Shown one piece after another: positions 8,460 through 15,881 of a stretch of 37,379 nt of DNA. The notes below the pieces were generated by a model that had not been told where the DNA came from, ran no database searches, and was given only the letters and a program-made list of their open reading frames with translations. The translations under genes were made by a program, and so were the position numbers. Origin of the DNA: a virus; IMG/VR virus record IMGVR_UViG_3300042479_000314, positions 1 through 37,379 of that record; one strand, written 5' to 3'. Position 1 is the first letter of the stretch. Each line of letters begins with the position of its first letter.

Positions 8460-8834
8460 TTACCAGCCGGGGCATTTCCAACGCTTCAGCGACGCCTTGG
8501 CGCGGGGTGCGTCACCCTTCGAGTGCTCCACCACGCCGGACATCCTGGCGCAGAACGAGTCCTTGCGGCCACCACCGCCGGGCTGCGGCGCCTTGAGGTG
8601 CGATCCGGTCTCCCGATTGTACTTCTCGCGGCCTTTCTGGGTGAGCCCAGCGCCGCGCTCAACGGGCAGCTTCTCCTTGCGGCCCACGGCGAGAGACACG
8701 CCACCGCCGGCGTACTTGCCCTTGTCGGCCTTGGCGAACTCCTTGCCGACCTTCTGCGGGACGCCACCGAACCCGCCCTTGGTGTGGGCGGCGGCCTCCA
8801 TGAGGCGGTGTTGGGCAGGCGACCTGCTCGGCAT
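8460..8834 (-). CDS. DUF6321-like small basic protein
   Basis: This 124-aa, strongly basic protein reads MPSRSPAQHRLMEAA at its start. Later it has the block GLTQKGREKYNRETGSHLKAP, then a Gly-rich linker, and SFCARMSGV near the end. That arrangement matches DUF6321 proteins, small basic proteins of phages and giant viruses with no established function. The start at 8834 is chosen because it forms an ATGA overlap with the stop of the upstream 210-aa gene; a longer reading would run into that gene. It contains one AGGGV motif (about residues 53-57), the same type repeated in the 529-aa and 1283-aa proteins of this phage. Possible roles are nucleic-acid binding or capsid cargo. Confidence 0.75.
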   Translation of the reverse strand: MPSRSPAQHRLMEAAAHTKGGFGGVPQKVGKEFAKADKGKYAGGGVSLAVGRKEKLPVERGAGLTQKGREKYNRETGSHLKAPQPGGGGRKDSFCARMSGVVEHSKGDAPRAKASLKRWKCPGW

Positions 8835-9466
8835 CACGCCATCCCGCCAGACGCTTGGTTCAGCCACACGGTGACCGTTGCACTGGCGGTCACCGAGTTG
8901 ATCAGCAGGAGCACACCCGTCGCGCTGACAGAAGAGTTGGCCGAAAGGGTGGTTGTCTTTGCCGCCAATGCCGAAATTGTCGTGGAAACGGAGTTGGCGT
9001 CGTGCGCATACACGTTCGCAAAGGTCTCGTACATTGTGTAGTTGATCGTACCGGTCACCGCCACCGTCATGCCCGCGGCAGCCACTGAGTTTGTCAGCGG
9101 GATCGTTGGCGTGATCGCGGTCACCGCAATGCCGATCGACAGCACCAGCGCGCCCATCGTCGCCGACGGCGTGATGGTTGTGATGGTCTTGAAGAACTTG
9201 GTGCCCGTGGTGGTCGACGCACTCGCCGGCCCAGTTATCGTGTCGCTGATGGTGTGGCCGTCGGCGTCCTTACCCGCAATGGTGAACGTGATGCCCGCCA
9301 GGGTTGCTTGGACCGGGGATGTCAACGTCACGTAATGCGCCAGCCCGTCGGTGGTCGATGTGGTGGTCGGCGCCGTGGCGGCGCCGGTGCTGTTGAATGT
9401 TTGGGCGTTGAACGCGGTCGTGGACGCCACGGCAGGCGTGTACGGACCCAGCTTGATCGGACGCAT
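8834..9466 (-). CDS. Beta-rich virion protein, possibly head decoration or neck
   Basis: This 210-aa protein is dominated by Thr, Ala, Ser and Val with no long helices, typical of Ig-like or jelly-roll virion proteins. The segment DADGHTISDTITGP... followed by GTKFFKTITTITPSATMGALVLSIG resembles, in order and spacing, the GFDYYGQAMSEVITS...GKKAFYQISGVTG...ITIG segment of the 322-aa protein at 11114-12082, so the two probably share a fold. The ribosome site is AGGAGAAGTAC. A perfect hairpin at 9489-9510 separates it from the upstream repeat-protein gene, so its level may differ from that gene's. The exact role is unknown. Confidence 0.75.
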   Translation of the reverse strand: MRPIKLGPYTPAVASTTAFNAQTFNSTGAATAPTTTSTTDGLAHYVTLTSPVQATLAGITFTIAGKDADGHTISDTITGPASASTTTGTKFFKTITTITPSATMGALVLSIGIAVTAITPTIPLTNSVAAAGMTVAVTGTINYTMYETFANVYAHDANSVSTTISALAAKTTTLSANSSVSATGVLLLINSVTASATVTVWLNQASGGMA

Positions 9467-9488
9467 GTACTTCTCCTGGTATTGGGAA

Positions 9489-9510
9489 AATGGGGGCCGG
9501 AGCCCCCATT
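9489..9510 (-). terminator. Intrinsic terminator-like hairpin with UNCG-type loop
   Basis: Read leftward, a perfect 9-bp stem AATGGGGGC/GCCCCCATT closes a UCCG tetraloop (C(UCCG)G, the very stable UNCG class) and is followed by TTTTCCC. It starts one base after the stop codon of the 529-aa gene and ends 22 bases before the next start codon. It probably gives partial termination or an mRNA processing point between the head genes and the downstream neck/tail genes. Confidence 0.7.
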
Positions 9511-9511
9511 C

Positions 9512-11101
9512 TTACAGCATGCCCCGTAGGGCTGCGGAAGTATGTCGGTGTACCCGCTTGGCGGACCCGCCGCGCTTGTACCCCGACAGGCCACCCGTAT
9601 CGGGGGCCCCAAGCACCTTCTGCATGGCCTGCTGCGCCTCCAGGGAAGGCTGATTCGCCATCGTGGGCATGCCCATGGGCGGCATCCCGGTGGGCATGCC
9701 CGCCGGTACACCAGCCCCCGGCATGCCTTGCGGCAAAGCGTCCGGGCCAACCATGCCGCCGTCAGCCTTGCACATCACGCCGCCCTTCTTGCGGGCCATC
9801 GGGGGGTTCACGAACCCCCGTCCAGCGCCGGCACCCGGGTCACGGGTCACGAACCGCTTGACCGCGTCGTAGGCTTTGCCTGGGGCGCTGCGGATCGAGC
9901 GGGCCATGTCCATGTCGCTCTCGTCAGGGCCGATGGCCTTGGCGTAAGCGCCGCGGCTACGGTCAACCATGGGGCCACCATCGGCCTTCATGGCGACCTT
10001 GCCGCCCTTCTTGAAGGTGCCTGACTGCGCCGTGTTGCTCACCGGCTTGGAAGCCGGCTTGCTGGCGTACGCCACGGGACGGCCAGTGTCAACACTGCCC
10101 CCCGTGGCGTAGGCTTTTTTTGCGGCACCACCCATCTTGTAGCCGCCTGCGTTGCCATTGCGCACACCAGCGGTGCTGGTGCCAGTTACGCCGGGCTTTG
10201 AGGTGTTGGCAGGGCGGTTGGCCCAGTCAACGGACCCGCCCATCTTGTAGCCGCCGGAGTTCGCCATCTTGACGCCACCAGTGCCCTTGGCCGAGTCGTA
10301 GTGATCGCCGTCGTGCATCTTGGTCTTCACGTACGGTGCGATCGAGCCGCCGTTCTTGTACCCGGCAGTGCCCGTACGGACGCCCCCAGTGCCCTTGGCG
10401 TGGTCAGTCTTGTCGCCGTCGTGCATCTTGGTGTTGGCGTAAGAGCTGGCGTTGCCGCCGTGCTTTAGCGCCAGCTTGGTGCCCTTGCCGCCCTTGTGCT
10501 CCTGGGCGTCGTGCTGGCGCATGGCCTTCTTGATCATGGCCTTGTCCTGCGCCATGTCGGTGCTGCCACCCTTCTTCATCTCGGCCATGTTCATCATGCC
10601 CCGGCCACCACGCATCGGTGGTCGGACCCGGGGAGTGGGAACAGTAGGCGCATCAGACAAGCCGACGGCCTTGCGCATCGCTGCGGTCTGCGCAGGACCC
10701 GCAGGCATATTGGCAAAGTTGTCGGTGGTGTCAGGCAAGCCAACCGCACTGCGCATCGCTGCGGTCTGCGCAGGACCCGCAGGCATATTGGCGAAGTTGT
10801 TCGGGTCGACCATGCCGCCGTCGGCCTTCTTCATGACCTTGCCGCCCTTCTTGGACATGAAGGGCGCTGCCATGGCCTTGCGACGCTCGGACATGGACGG
10901 CTTGCCGGGGCTCATGCCCCCAGCGTCACCACCGCGGGGCTTGCCCACGGCGATCGCGACCGTCAGGCCCTTGCGCATGGGCGAGTGACCGTCCTGCTCG
11001 CAAGCGTCGTCCTTCATGTTGACGTGGCCGCCCTTCTTGAGCTTGAGGATCACCGATGGCTCGGTGGTCATCATCTTGACCATTGGTTTGAATTGACCCA
11101 T
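9512..11101 (-). CDS. Very basic Lys-Gly-Gly repeat protein, probable capsid cargo or DNA-binding
   Basis: This 529-aa low-complexity protein is rich in Lys, Gly, Met and Ala and has no recognisable enzyme motif. It carries many short units of the form (K/Y)(K/M/D/N)xGG(x)V, e.g. LKKGGHV (21-27), KKGGKVMKKADGGMV (84-98), MKKGGS (175-180), YKNGGSI (248-254), YKMGGSV (285-291), YATGGSV (331-337), KKGGKVAMKADGG (364-376) and RKKGGVMCKADGGMV (437-451). A 26-residue tandem repeat (NFANMPAGPAQTAAMR) lies at ~102-145. A Met/Pro/Gly-rich tract spans ~458-485. It lies between the 322-aa protein and the neck genes, has a strong ribosome site (AAAGGGAGAGCGAC) and ends at a terminator-like hairpin. Abundant virion expression is plausible, perhaps as a DNA-condensing internal protein, but the function is inferred. 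Confidence 0.75.
   Translation of the reverse strand: MGQFKPMVKMMTTEPSVILKLKKGGHVNMKDDACEQDGHSPMRKGLTVAIAVGKPRGGDAGGMSPGKPSMSERRKAMAAPFMSKKGGKVMKKADGGMVDPNNFANMPAGPAQTAAMRSAVGLPDTTDNFANMPAGPAQTAAMRKAVGLSDAPTVPTPRVRPPMRGGRGMMNMAEMKKGGSTDMAQDKAMIKKAMRQHDAQEHKGGKGTKLALKHGGNASSYANTKMHDGDKTDHAKGTGGVRTGTAGYKNGGSIAPYVKTKMHDGDHYDSAKGTGGVKMANSGGYKMGGSVDWANRPANTSKPGVTGTSTAGVRNGNAGGYKMGGAAKKAYATGGSVDTGRPVAYASKPASKPVSNTAQSGTFKKGGKVAMKADGGPMVDRSRGAYAKAIGPDESDMDMARSIRSAPGKAYDAVKRFVTRDPGAGAGRGFVNPPMARKKGGVMCKADGGMVGPDALPQGMPGAGVPAGMPTGMPPMGMPTMANQPSLEAQQAMQKVLGAPDTGGLSGYKRGGSAKRVHRHTSAALRGML
10672..10800. repeat. Two near-identical 51-bp direct repeats inside the KGG protein gene
   Basis: Bases 10672-10722 and 10750-10800 match except for one A/G difference near the end. 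The offset of 78 bases is an exact multiple of three and duplicates a 26-residue unit. The near identity at synonymous sites indicates a recent tandem duplication or gene conversion. Confidence 0.85.
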
Positions 11102-11113
11102 GTCGCTCTCCCT

Positions 11114-12082
11114 TTAGGCTTGCGTGACGCCGAACGCGCCGACGCGGGTGGCATTCGGACCAACAGCGATACCCGGCAACAGGATGCCCAGGACCAGCCG
11201 CTTGATGCCATCCGGCGCCGACGACGGGCTGTAGGTGCCTCGGACGTCGCCCGTGGCGGTAGTGGCCGCAGCAGTCGCCGCAACCGCAAGCGTGCCAGCG
11301 TTGCGGGCCAGGGTGTTGTCCCAGCCAGCGGTGCCGATGTACCCGGCATCGGTGACGCGAACCGGCAACCCGATCAACTGGGTGGTGCCGATCGTGATCG
11401 CGGTAACCGAACCGCCAGCGCCGGTAACCCCGGAGATCTGGTAGAAGGCTTTCTTGCCGTTGGTGGTCGCAGCAGCAACGCTGGTGATCACCTCGGACAT
11501 CGCTTGCCCGTAGTAGTCAAACCCGGAGATGGTGTAGGCGCGGGCAGTGCCGCCCACCACCAAGGTTACCGACAACGCACGCGGGCAGTCCAACTGCAGG
11601 ACGGTGGCGCCGTTTGAGCGGACAACCGACTTGACGGTGGTGCCAGCAGTCAGGGTGACGCTCGTACCGGTAGGCGTCTGCGAGGCAGCAATGTTCGCCG
11701 CGTTGAGGGTCTGCGGCACCACGTCAAAGACGTAGATCCGGCCCAGGGGGCCAACACCAAGCGACATCGGCGCGGGGTTACCCGCCAGGGCGTTGCCTGC
11801 ACCAGTCACCGTGGCACTGGCTGCGGTCTGCGAGGTGTTCACCGTGTAGGTGCCCACGCCACCAGCGCCGGTGCCACCAAAGGCCGTGATGTACGTGCCC
11901 ACAGAAATGTTGGCGCTGTCGACGTACATGCCCACGGTGATCGGGTCGCCCGAGAGCATCTCGGTGACCGTCAGAACGGTGGTGGCAATCGAGCCCGTGA
12001 AGGTTGATGCGTTGGCGTACGAACCGGTTCCCTGGTAGCCCTGTGCGGGACCCAGGAAGAGGTCATCTGAAAACTGGGGCAT
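11114..12082 (-). CDS. Beta-rich structural protein downstream of the major capsid gene
   Basis: This 322-aa protein begins MPQFSDDLFLGPAQGY. I chose the start at 12082 because AAGGAGCAGACC precedes it at ideal distance; an upstream ATG at 12109 has no such site. The sequence is Ala/Thr/Gly/Val-rich and beta-predicted, with no helices of note and no catalytic motif. Residues ~30-100 hold a module (DPITVGMYVDSANISVGTYI) similar to those found in phage surface proteins. The second half shares a pattern with the 210-aa protein at 8834-9466. Position after the capsid gene suggests a head decoration, fibre or neck protein. A strong hairpin at 12128-12150 precedes the gene. Confidence 0.75.
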   Translation of the reverse strand: MPQFSDDLFLGPAQGYQGTGSYANASTFTGSIATTVLTVTEMLSGDPITVGMYVDSANISVGTYITAFGGTGAGGVGTYTVNTSQTAASATVTGAGNALAGNPAPMSLGVGPLGRIYVFDVVPQTLNAANIAASQTPTGTSVTLTAGTTVKSVVRSNGATVLQLDCPRALSVTLVVGGTARAYTISGFDYYGQAMSEVITSVAAATTNGKKAFYQISGVTGAGGSVTAITIGTTQLIGLPVRVTDAGYIGTAGWDNTLARNAGTLAVAATAAATTATGDVRGTYSPSSAPDGIKRLVLGILLPGIAVGPNATRVGAFGVTQA

Positions 12083-12127
12083 GGTCTGCTCCTTGAAAAG
12101 TTTGACCAAACACTGTTGAATTGGGTA

Positions 12128-12150
12128 GGGCGGGGATCAGATCCCCGCCC
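12128..12150 (-). terminator. Strong GC hairpin after the major capsid gene
   Basis: An inverted repeat GGGCGGGGATC-A-GATCCCCGCCC (11-bp arms around one base; about 8 pairs in a realistic RNA hairpin) lies between the capsid stop and the next gene. There is no T-run after it, so it is more likely an mRNA 3'-end stabiliser or an attenuating structure than a full intrinsic terminator. Either would help raise capsid mRNA over downstream genes. Confidence 0.55.
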
Positions 12151-12161
12151 CTGGTGGCATC

Positions 12162-13076
12162 TTAGATGCCGGGCGTGCCGTAGGCGGCGCGCGGGTCGGT
12201 GAAGCCGACAGCGTACCGCTCGGTTGCCTTGTAGCGCATCGAGTCAGTCTCGAAGTCGCCTTCCATCGTCTTCTCCAGGCGACGGCGCATCAGGATCTTG
12301 AACCCTTCAGGCGCGTCGGTCTGCACCCACCAAGCGGTGGCACTGGTCAAGCGGCTGATAACGGCGGCGCCTTCGTCCAGCAGCCCGATCGACTTGACCG
12401 GGTTGATGTCGTTGTTGGCGTTGCCGGTACGCAGAACCGACTTGAGCAGAACCTCTGCCTGGAAGATGTTGCCCGGGGCAACGATGAGCTGGCGCGGGAC
12501 CAGACGGATCTTCTTGCCGTTGTTGTCGACGGCAGAGCGGACCTGAATGAGCATCTGCTCAAGCGAGGTCTGCGACAGCACGGCGGCGGTGGCAAGCTGG
12601 TTGCTGAAGACACCATTGACGATCGGGTGCGAGGCGCTGATCAGGGAAACGCCGTCGCCGCCTGGGAACGAGCTGTTGAAAGCGTAGTTCAAGACGTTGG
12701 CGGACAGCAGCTCCTTGGTCTCCACAAGCGACTGTGCAAGGTGACGTGCGTACACCTGACCCAGACGGATGTGGTCACCATCCTCTACCAGGACCTTGGT
12801 CAGCGCGAACGCCAGACCGTAGACCTTGTACAGGTAGCGTTGCAGGAACAGCACGCCGCCCTGCTGGTAGGTCACCGGTGTGCCGTCAGGCAGTTGCGGT
12901 GCCGCTCCGAAACCGTACAGAACCGGCTCTTCGTGGTAGTTGCGGGGGATGCCGTCTTCCTCGCGGAACACTCGGCTCCACTCGTCGGCTCGTTGGTCAT
13001 AGACCCCATCAAAGCATTCGTTGAGGATAGGCTCAACGATGCTCCGGAAGTCCGTACTGCGCATTGGTGCGGCCAT
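12162..13076 (-). CDS. Major capsid protein (Mu gpT-like, HK97 fold)
   Basis: This 304-aa protein is the right size for a HK97-fold shell subunit. Features typical of the Mu major head gpT family are visible: FDGVYDQRADEWSRVF near the N-terminus, ALTKVLVEDGDHIRLGQ.YARHLAQSLVETKELL in the middle, ISASHPIVNGV (about 145-155), then LVPRQLIVAPGNIFQAEVLLKS and DAPEGFKILMRRRLEKTMEGDFETDSMRYKATERYAVGFTDPR. It follows the decoration-like 189-aa gene by 11 bases with a near-perfect ribosome site (AAGGAGTCCAATC), and a strong hairpin follows its stop. It assembles into the procapsid with the portal and the probable scaffold encoded upstream. No cleavable propeptide is evident. Confidence 0.9.
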   Translation of the reverse strand: MAAPMRSTDFRSIVEPILNECFDGVYDQRADEWSRVFREEDGIPRNYHEEPVLYGFGAAPQLPDGTPVTYQQGGVLFLQRYLYKVYGLAFALTKVLVEDGDHIRLGQVYARHLAQSLVETKELLSANVLNYAFNSSFPGGDGVSLISASHPIVNGVFSNQLATAAVLSQTSLEQMLIQVRSAVDNNGKKIRLVPRQLIVAPGNIFQAEVLLKSVLRTGNANNDINPVKSIGLLDEGAAVISRLTSATAWWVQTDAPEGFKILMRRRLEKTMEGDFETDSMRYKATERYAVGFTDPRAAYGTPGI

Positions 13077-13087
13077 GATTGGACTCC

Positions 13088-13657
13088 TTAGATGGCGACG
13101 ATGTTAGCTGTGTACTGATGGCGGCTGATCTGCACGCGCACAATCACAAAAGGATCGCCCCACTCATTGTCGATGTAGGGTGCGATGTCGATGATGCGGA
13201 AGTCGCCTTGCGAGCTCGCTCCAACAACGGTGCCCAACATTGCTTGCGACAGGCCGGTGGTCGTGCTACCGGCTGTGGCGCTTGCCATGTTGGCTTGGTC
13301 ACCGATGGAAGTCTGCGCCAGGGTGGCGTTCGACTGCACTTCGTACACGATCGTCTGTTCTTGGTAGAAGTAGGCGAGGCAAGAGCCAGTTTGGTACGCG
13401 GTGTTCGCGGGCCACTGGTTGTTGATCTGACGACGGCCCGACGGGTCGGTGTACTCGACACCAGCAAACACGCCAATGAAGGCGGAGCCTGCCGTGGCAA
13501 TGATGATGTTGCCGTTGGTGTCAAGAGCGACTGGCTGGCCCTTGAGGATGCCGGTGTTATAAGCACTGGCGATACCGTTTGCCAACACCGTCGCTCGGTC
13601 CAACCCTGTCGGGTGGTAAGCGGGGCGAAAGCCGAACGGAGCTGATGTCGCTGACAT
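13088..13657 (-). CDS. Capsid decoration or stabilisation-like protein
   Basis: This 189-aa protein begins MSATSAPFGFRPAYHPTG, an opening shared by many phage proteins encoded just before a gpT-like capsid gene. The body is beta-rich (GQPVALDTNGNIIIATAGSAFIGVFAGVEYTDPSGRR, then AYFYQEQTIVYEVQSNATLAQTSIG). It probably forms a small barrel decorating or cementing the capsid. The ribosome site is excellent (AAGGAGTACGAAT). It lies between the 182-aa conserved protein and the major capsid gene, consistent with co-expression at late times. The decoration role comes from position and fold impression, not from a motif. Confidence 0.75.
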   Translation of the reverse strand: MSATSAPFGFRPAYHPTGLDRATVLANGIASAYNTGILKGQPVALDTNGNIIIATAGSAFIGVFAGVEYTDPSGRRQINNQWPANTAYQTGSCLAYFYQEQTIVYEVQSNATLAQTSIGDQANMASATAGSTTTGLSQAMLGTVVGASSQGDFRIIDIAPYIDNEWGDPFVIVRVQISRHQYTANIVAI

Positions 13658-13671
13658 ATTCGTACTCCTTG

Positions 13672-14220
13672 TTAGCCGGCAAACACCGGCGTGCGATTTG
13701 GTTGCCTGTCAGGGTTGCTTGATCCTTCACCCTCAACCGGGGACATCAGAGCTCGACCGTTGCTGTCGCGTGCGTTCTGCAAGTTCTCCATCTGGAGTCG
13801 GATTTTGTCCGCTTCCTCTTGAGGACGCTCATGGTGCATGACCGTCATCACTTCTTGGAAAACATCCATCGGCAACTTGAACAGCAGCATCTCGTTGCAT
13901 GAGATGTACCCAACGTGCTCGCCTGCCTTGACGCGATAGTCTTCGTACCCGGGAAACTCTTCAGACTTAACTGGAACGTACCCGAGGCGGATTCTCTTGT
14001 CGATGGAGTCGTAGCTGTTGGTGGTTGAAAGCCAGCAAAGGTGCCAACCTGACAGTTCTGGCAGTCTGGGCAGTGCTGATTGCGTCCACTCCTCGCTCCA
14101 CATCTTGCGACGTTCCTGCGTAGAAGCAAACTTCTCCTCTGGTGCTGCCCGGCTTGCGTCCTCGTTCGCACGAGTTTCGCGTCCACCAGCATTCAAAGAT
14201 TTTTTGAGACGTGATTCCAT
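13672..14220 (-). CDS. Conserved phage head-region protein, function unknown
   Basis: This 182-aa protein has a charged, Lys/Arg/Glu-rich N-terminus (about 1-40, with TRANEDASRAAPEEKFA and ERRKMWSEEW). A compact central part (LSGWHLCWLSTTNSYDSIDKRIRLGYVPV, then VGYISCNEMLLFKLPMDVFQEVM) follows, then a helical, polar C-terminus. I do not know a function. It starts 2 bases after the scaffold-like gene and is followed by the decoration-like gene, so it is part of the capsid operon. An assembly cofactor or minor head protein is the natural guess. Confidence 0.75.
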   Translation of the reverse strand: MESRLKKSLNAGGRETRANEDASRAAPEEKFASTQERRKMWSEEWTQSALPRLPELSGWHLCWLSTTNSYDSIDKRIRLGYVPVKSEEFPGYEDYRVKAGEHVGYISCNEMLLFKLPMDVFQEVMTVMHHERPQEEADKIRLQMENLQNARDSNGRALMSPVEGEGSSNPDRQPNRTPVFAG

Positions 14221-14221
14221 T

Positions 14222-15166
14222 TCAATACCCCCGGTTGTTTCGTGATTCGGTTGCGTAACGCTTGACCATCCTGGCCCGCTTTGCAGGGTCTTCCCACATC
14301 CCCGCGTCCTTCATCGCTCGCACCTGTTCGGCGGATAGCGTGAAGGTGCGGTTCGTGCCCCCAAAAGCGGCTGATGCCTCGCGTCCTGCACTTCCCACGA
14401 CATTCCGGGGCGATCTGGACCCACCCCCTTCGGCCCGATTGTAACGATGCGGCAGATACTTTTGCAAGCGGCTGTCAAGTTCGTCCCAATACTCCGCTGT
14501 TCCCGGGTTCCAACCGTCGGTGACAAGGGACTCGTCGACCTGCTTGGCAATCTTGCTGTCGGTGTCGGAGAGGTCCGGCTTGTACCACTCGTTGCGGTCA
14601 ATCCACTTGGCCGCGTGGCGTTGCACACCGGGGTCGATAGGGCGCTGCTGGGGCGCATGGGGCTGGTTGGCCTGCCGCTTGACCGCTGAGAGCTCGTCGA
14701 GCTGTTTGCGGGCCTCGTAGAGCAGTTCCTGCGCCTGCACCGCGTCATCGCCGTTGCCGTTGGCCGTGGCCTCGGACAACTTCATCTTCGCGTACTCAAG
14801 CCGCACGCCCTGGTCCTCGATCGCCTTGTCGAGCCGGCCCAGGTCGTGCTGCTGGGTCTTGCGCTCGACGTTCGAGAGCCGGTTCATCAGCTCCTCGTTC
14901 TGACGCTGCAGCATCCCGAGGCGGACGTCCTTCTCCTCGTTCGTCTTGCGGATCAGGTCCTTCTTGGAGCGCCGGCGTGCCCTGCGCGCGGCCCTGACGG
15001 CCTCGCTGTCGTCCGGGTGGTCGACGTCGCCGTCATCGGCTTGGCGGGGTTCACCGGCATCGCCGCCCTGCGAGAACTCAACACTATCGGGGAGCTCAAC
15101 GGTCGCGGTGCCGTCGGTGTCCTCTTCGACGTGCATTATTTCTTCGTTCTTGTCTTTTTCGGCCAT
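14222..15166 (-). CDS. Probable capsid scaffolding protein
   Basis: This 314-aa protein lies between portal and capsid genes. It opens with an acidic, probably disordered region (1-55, DEDTDG-type and many D/E), then a very basic patch (RAARRARRRSKKDLIRK, ~61-77). A long coiled coil follows at about 78-170 (EEKDVRLGMLQRQNEELMNRL and AKMKLSEA..QEL.YEARKQLDEL). The C-terminal part has WIDRNEWYKPDLSDTDSKIAKQVD and a basic tail, FTLSAEQVRAMKDAG...MVKRYATESRNNRGY. Acidic N-terminus, coiled coil and short basic C-terminus are the usual layout of scaffold proteins whose tail binds the shell. The ribosome site is AAGGGGACGACC. No protease motif is seen, so scaffold removal would need other means. Confidence 0.75.
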   Translation of the reverse strand: MAEKDKNEEIMHVEEDTDGTATVELPDSVEFSQGGDAGEPRQADDGDVDHPDDSEAVRAARRARRRSKKDLIRKTNEEKDVRLGMLQRQNEELMNRLSNVERKTQQHDLGRLDKAIEDQGVRLEYAKMKLSEATANGNGDDAVQAQELLYEARKQLDELSAVKRQANQPHAPQQRPIDPGVQRHAAKWIDRNEWYKPDLSDTDSKIAKQVDESLVTDGWNPGTAEYWDELDSRLQKYLPHRYNRAEGGGSRSPRNVVGSAGREASAAFGGTNRTFTLSAEQVRAMKDAGMWEDPAKRARMVKRYATESRNNRGY

Positions 15167-15176
15167 GGTCGTCCCC

Positions 15177-15632
15177 TTAAACGAAGGCTTTGAAGCTCAA
15201 CGGGTCACAGGTGACCTTGCTGATGATCTCATGGTCGTTCAACACCATGAACAGCACCGGGTCCTCGTGACGATCGTCGCCCGGCGCGGGGCGTTCCCAC
15301 CGATCCCCGCCCCATTTGGGCACGCGGATGTAGTCGCCGATCGCTGTCCAGCTACCTTCAGGCCAGGATGCCATGGTGTCGCGGTTCTTGAACGCCAACG
15401 GGCCGATGGCGACCACTTTGGCGATCTGACCGTTCCATTTTTCGGTCTCGCGGGTCTCTTCGACCAGGATAATGCGGCCTTTTTGCTTTTTGGTGCGCCT
15501 GAGTTGCACCAGAATGCGCCCGCCGAGCGGGGCAAGGCCCGGATCGACGTCTGGGAAGGACCAAGCAAGCTCGGACTCGTCAGATGGCCTCGAAATACCC
15601 TCGATAAGGTGAATTTTTGCTACGTTTTCCAC
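15177..15632 (-). CDS. GroES-like co-chaperonin
   Basis: This ~151-aa protein contains the Cpn10 pattern: PLGGRILVQLRRTKKQKGRIILVEET near the start, then AKVVAIGP, then GDYIRVPKWGGDRWE, and a late hydrophobic strand (VLFMVLNDHEIISKV). GroES-type proteins cap host GroEL rings and let large phage capsid proteins fold, as T4 gp31 does. The GTG at 15632 is preferred because GGAG lies 5 bases before it; an in-frame TTG at 15647 has no ribosome site. It is longer than host GroES (~97 aa), having an N-terminal leader and ~40 extra residues. The gene sits at the head of the capsid operon, right after a non-coding gap with paired repeats. The classical mobile-loop sequence is not obvious. Confidence 0.75.
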   Translation of the reverse strand: MENVAKIHLIEGISRPSDESELAWSFPDVDPGLAPLGGRILVQLRRTKKQKGRIILVEETRETEKWNGQIAKVVAIGPLAFKNRDTMASWPEGSWTAIGDYIRVPKWGGDRWERPAPGDDRHEDPVLFMVLNDHEIISKVTCDPLSFKAFV

Positions 15633-15648
15633 ACAAACTCCACACAAA

Positions 15649-15689
15649 GCACATATTTCAGTGCGTTTTGACAGCGCATATTTCAGCGC
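15649..15689. repeat. Paired stem-loop repeats before the GroES-like gene
   Basis: On the minus strand two 16-base units occur: GCGCTGAAATATGCGC (15689-15674) and GCACTGAAATATGTGC (15664-15649), with starts 25 bases apart. The central TGAAATAT is identical, while the 4-base arms differ in a compensatory way (GCGC/GCGC versus GCAC/GTGC). They fill the short gap in front of the capsid operon and could be protein-binding sites or RNA hairpins. Confidence 0.7.
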
Positions 15690-15707
15690 ACTTGGGGCCA
15701 GATGGCC

Positions 15708-15881
15708 TTATTCGTCTTGCTCCGCGAGTTTCGCGTCAATCGCATCCAACATCCACTGCAGGCCCTGGTATTCACCGACAAGGCGCTGGTAGGTCTCAAA
15801 ATTAGGGGCGTGGCCCTGCGCAAGCGACAGGCGGAGCGCCGCCTGCCTGTCCTTGATCACATGGATCAGCGCACCAATCAC
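15708..15881 (-). CDS. Small conserved phage protein (57 aa)
   Basis: This small gene begins MIGALIHVIKDRQAALR and contains TYQRLVGEYQGLQWMLDAID before a short acidic end. It is helical and resembles small proteins found near phage portal genes that seem to wrap a helix pair. The GTG start at 15881 overlaps the TGA of the preceding 53-aa gene (GTGA), a typical coupled junction. The stop is at 15708-15710. High third-position GC supports coding. Function unknown; a small head-assembly factor is possible. Confidence 0.7.
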   Translation of the reverse strand: MIGALIHVIKDRQAALRLSLAQGHAPNFETYQRLVGEYQGLQWMLDAIDAKLAEQDE

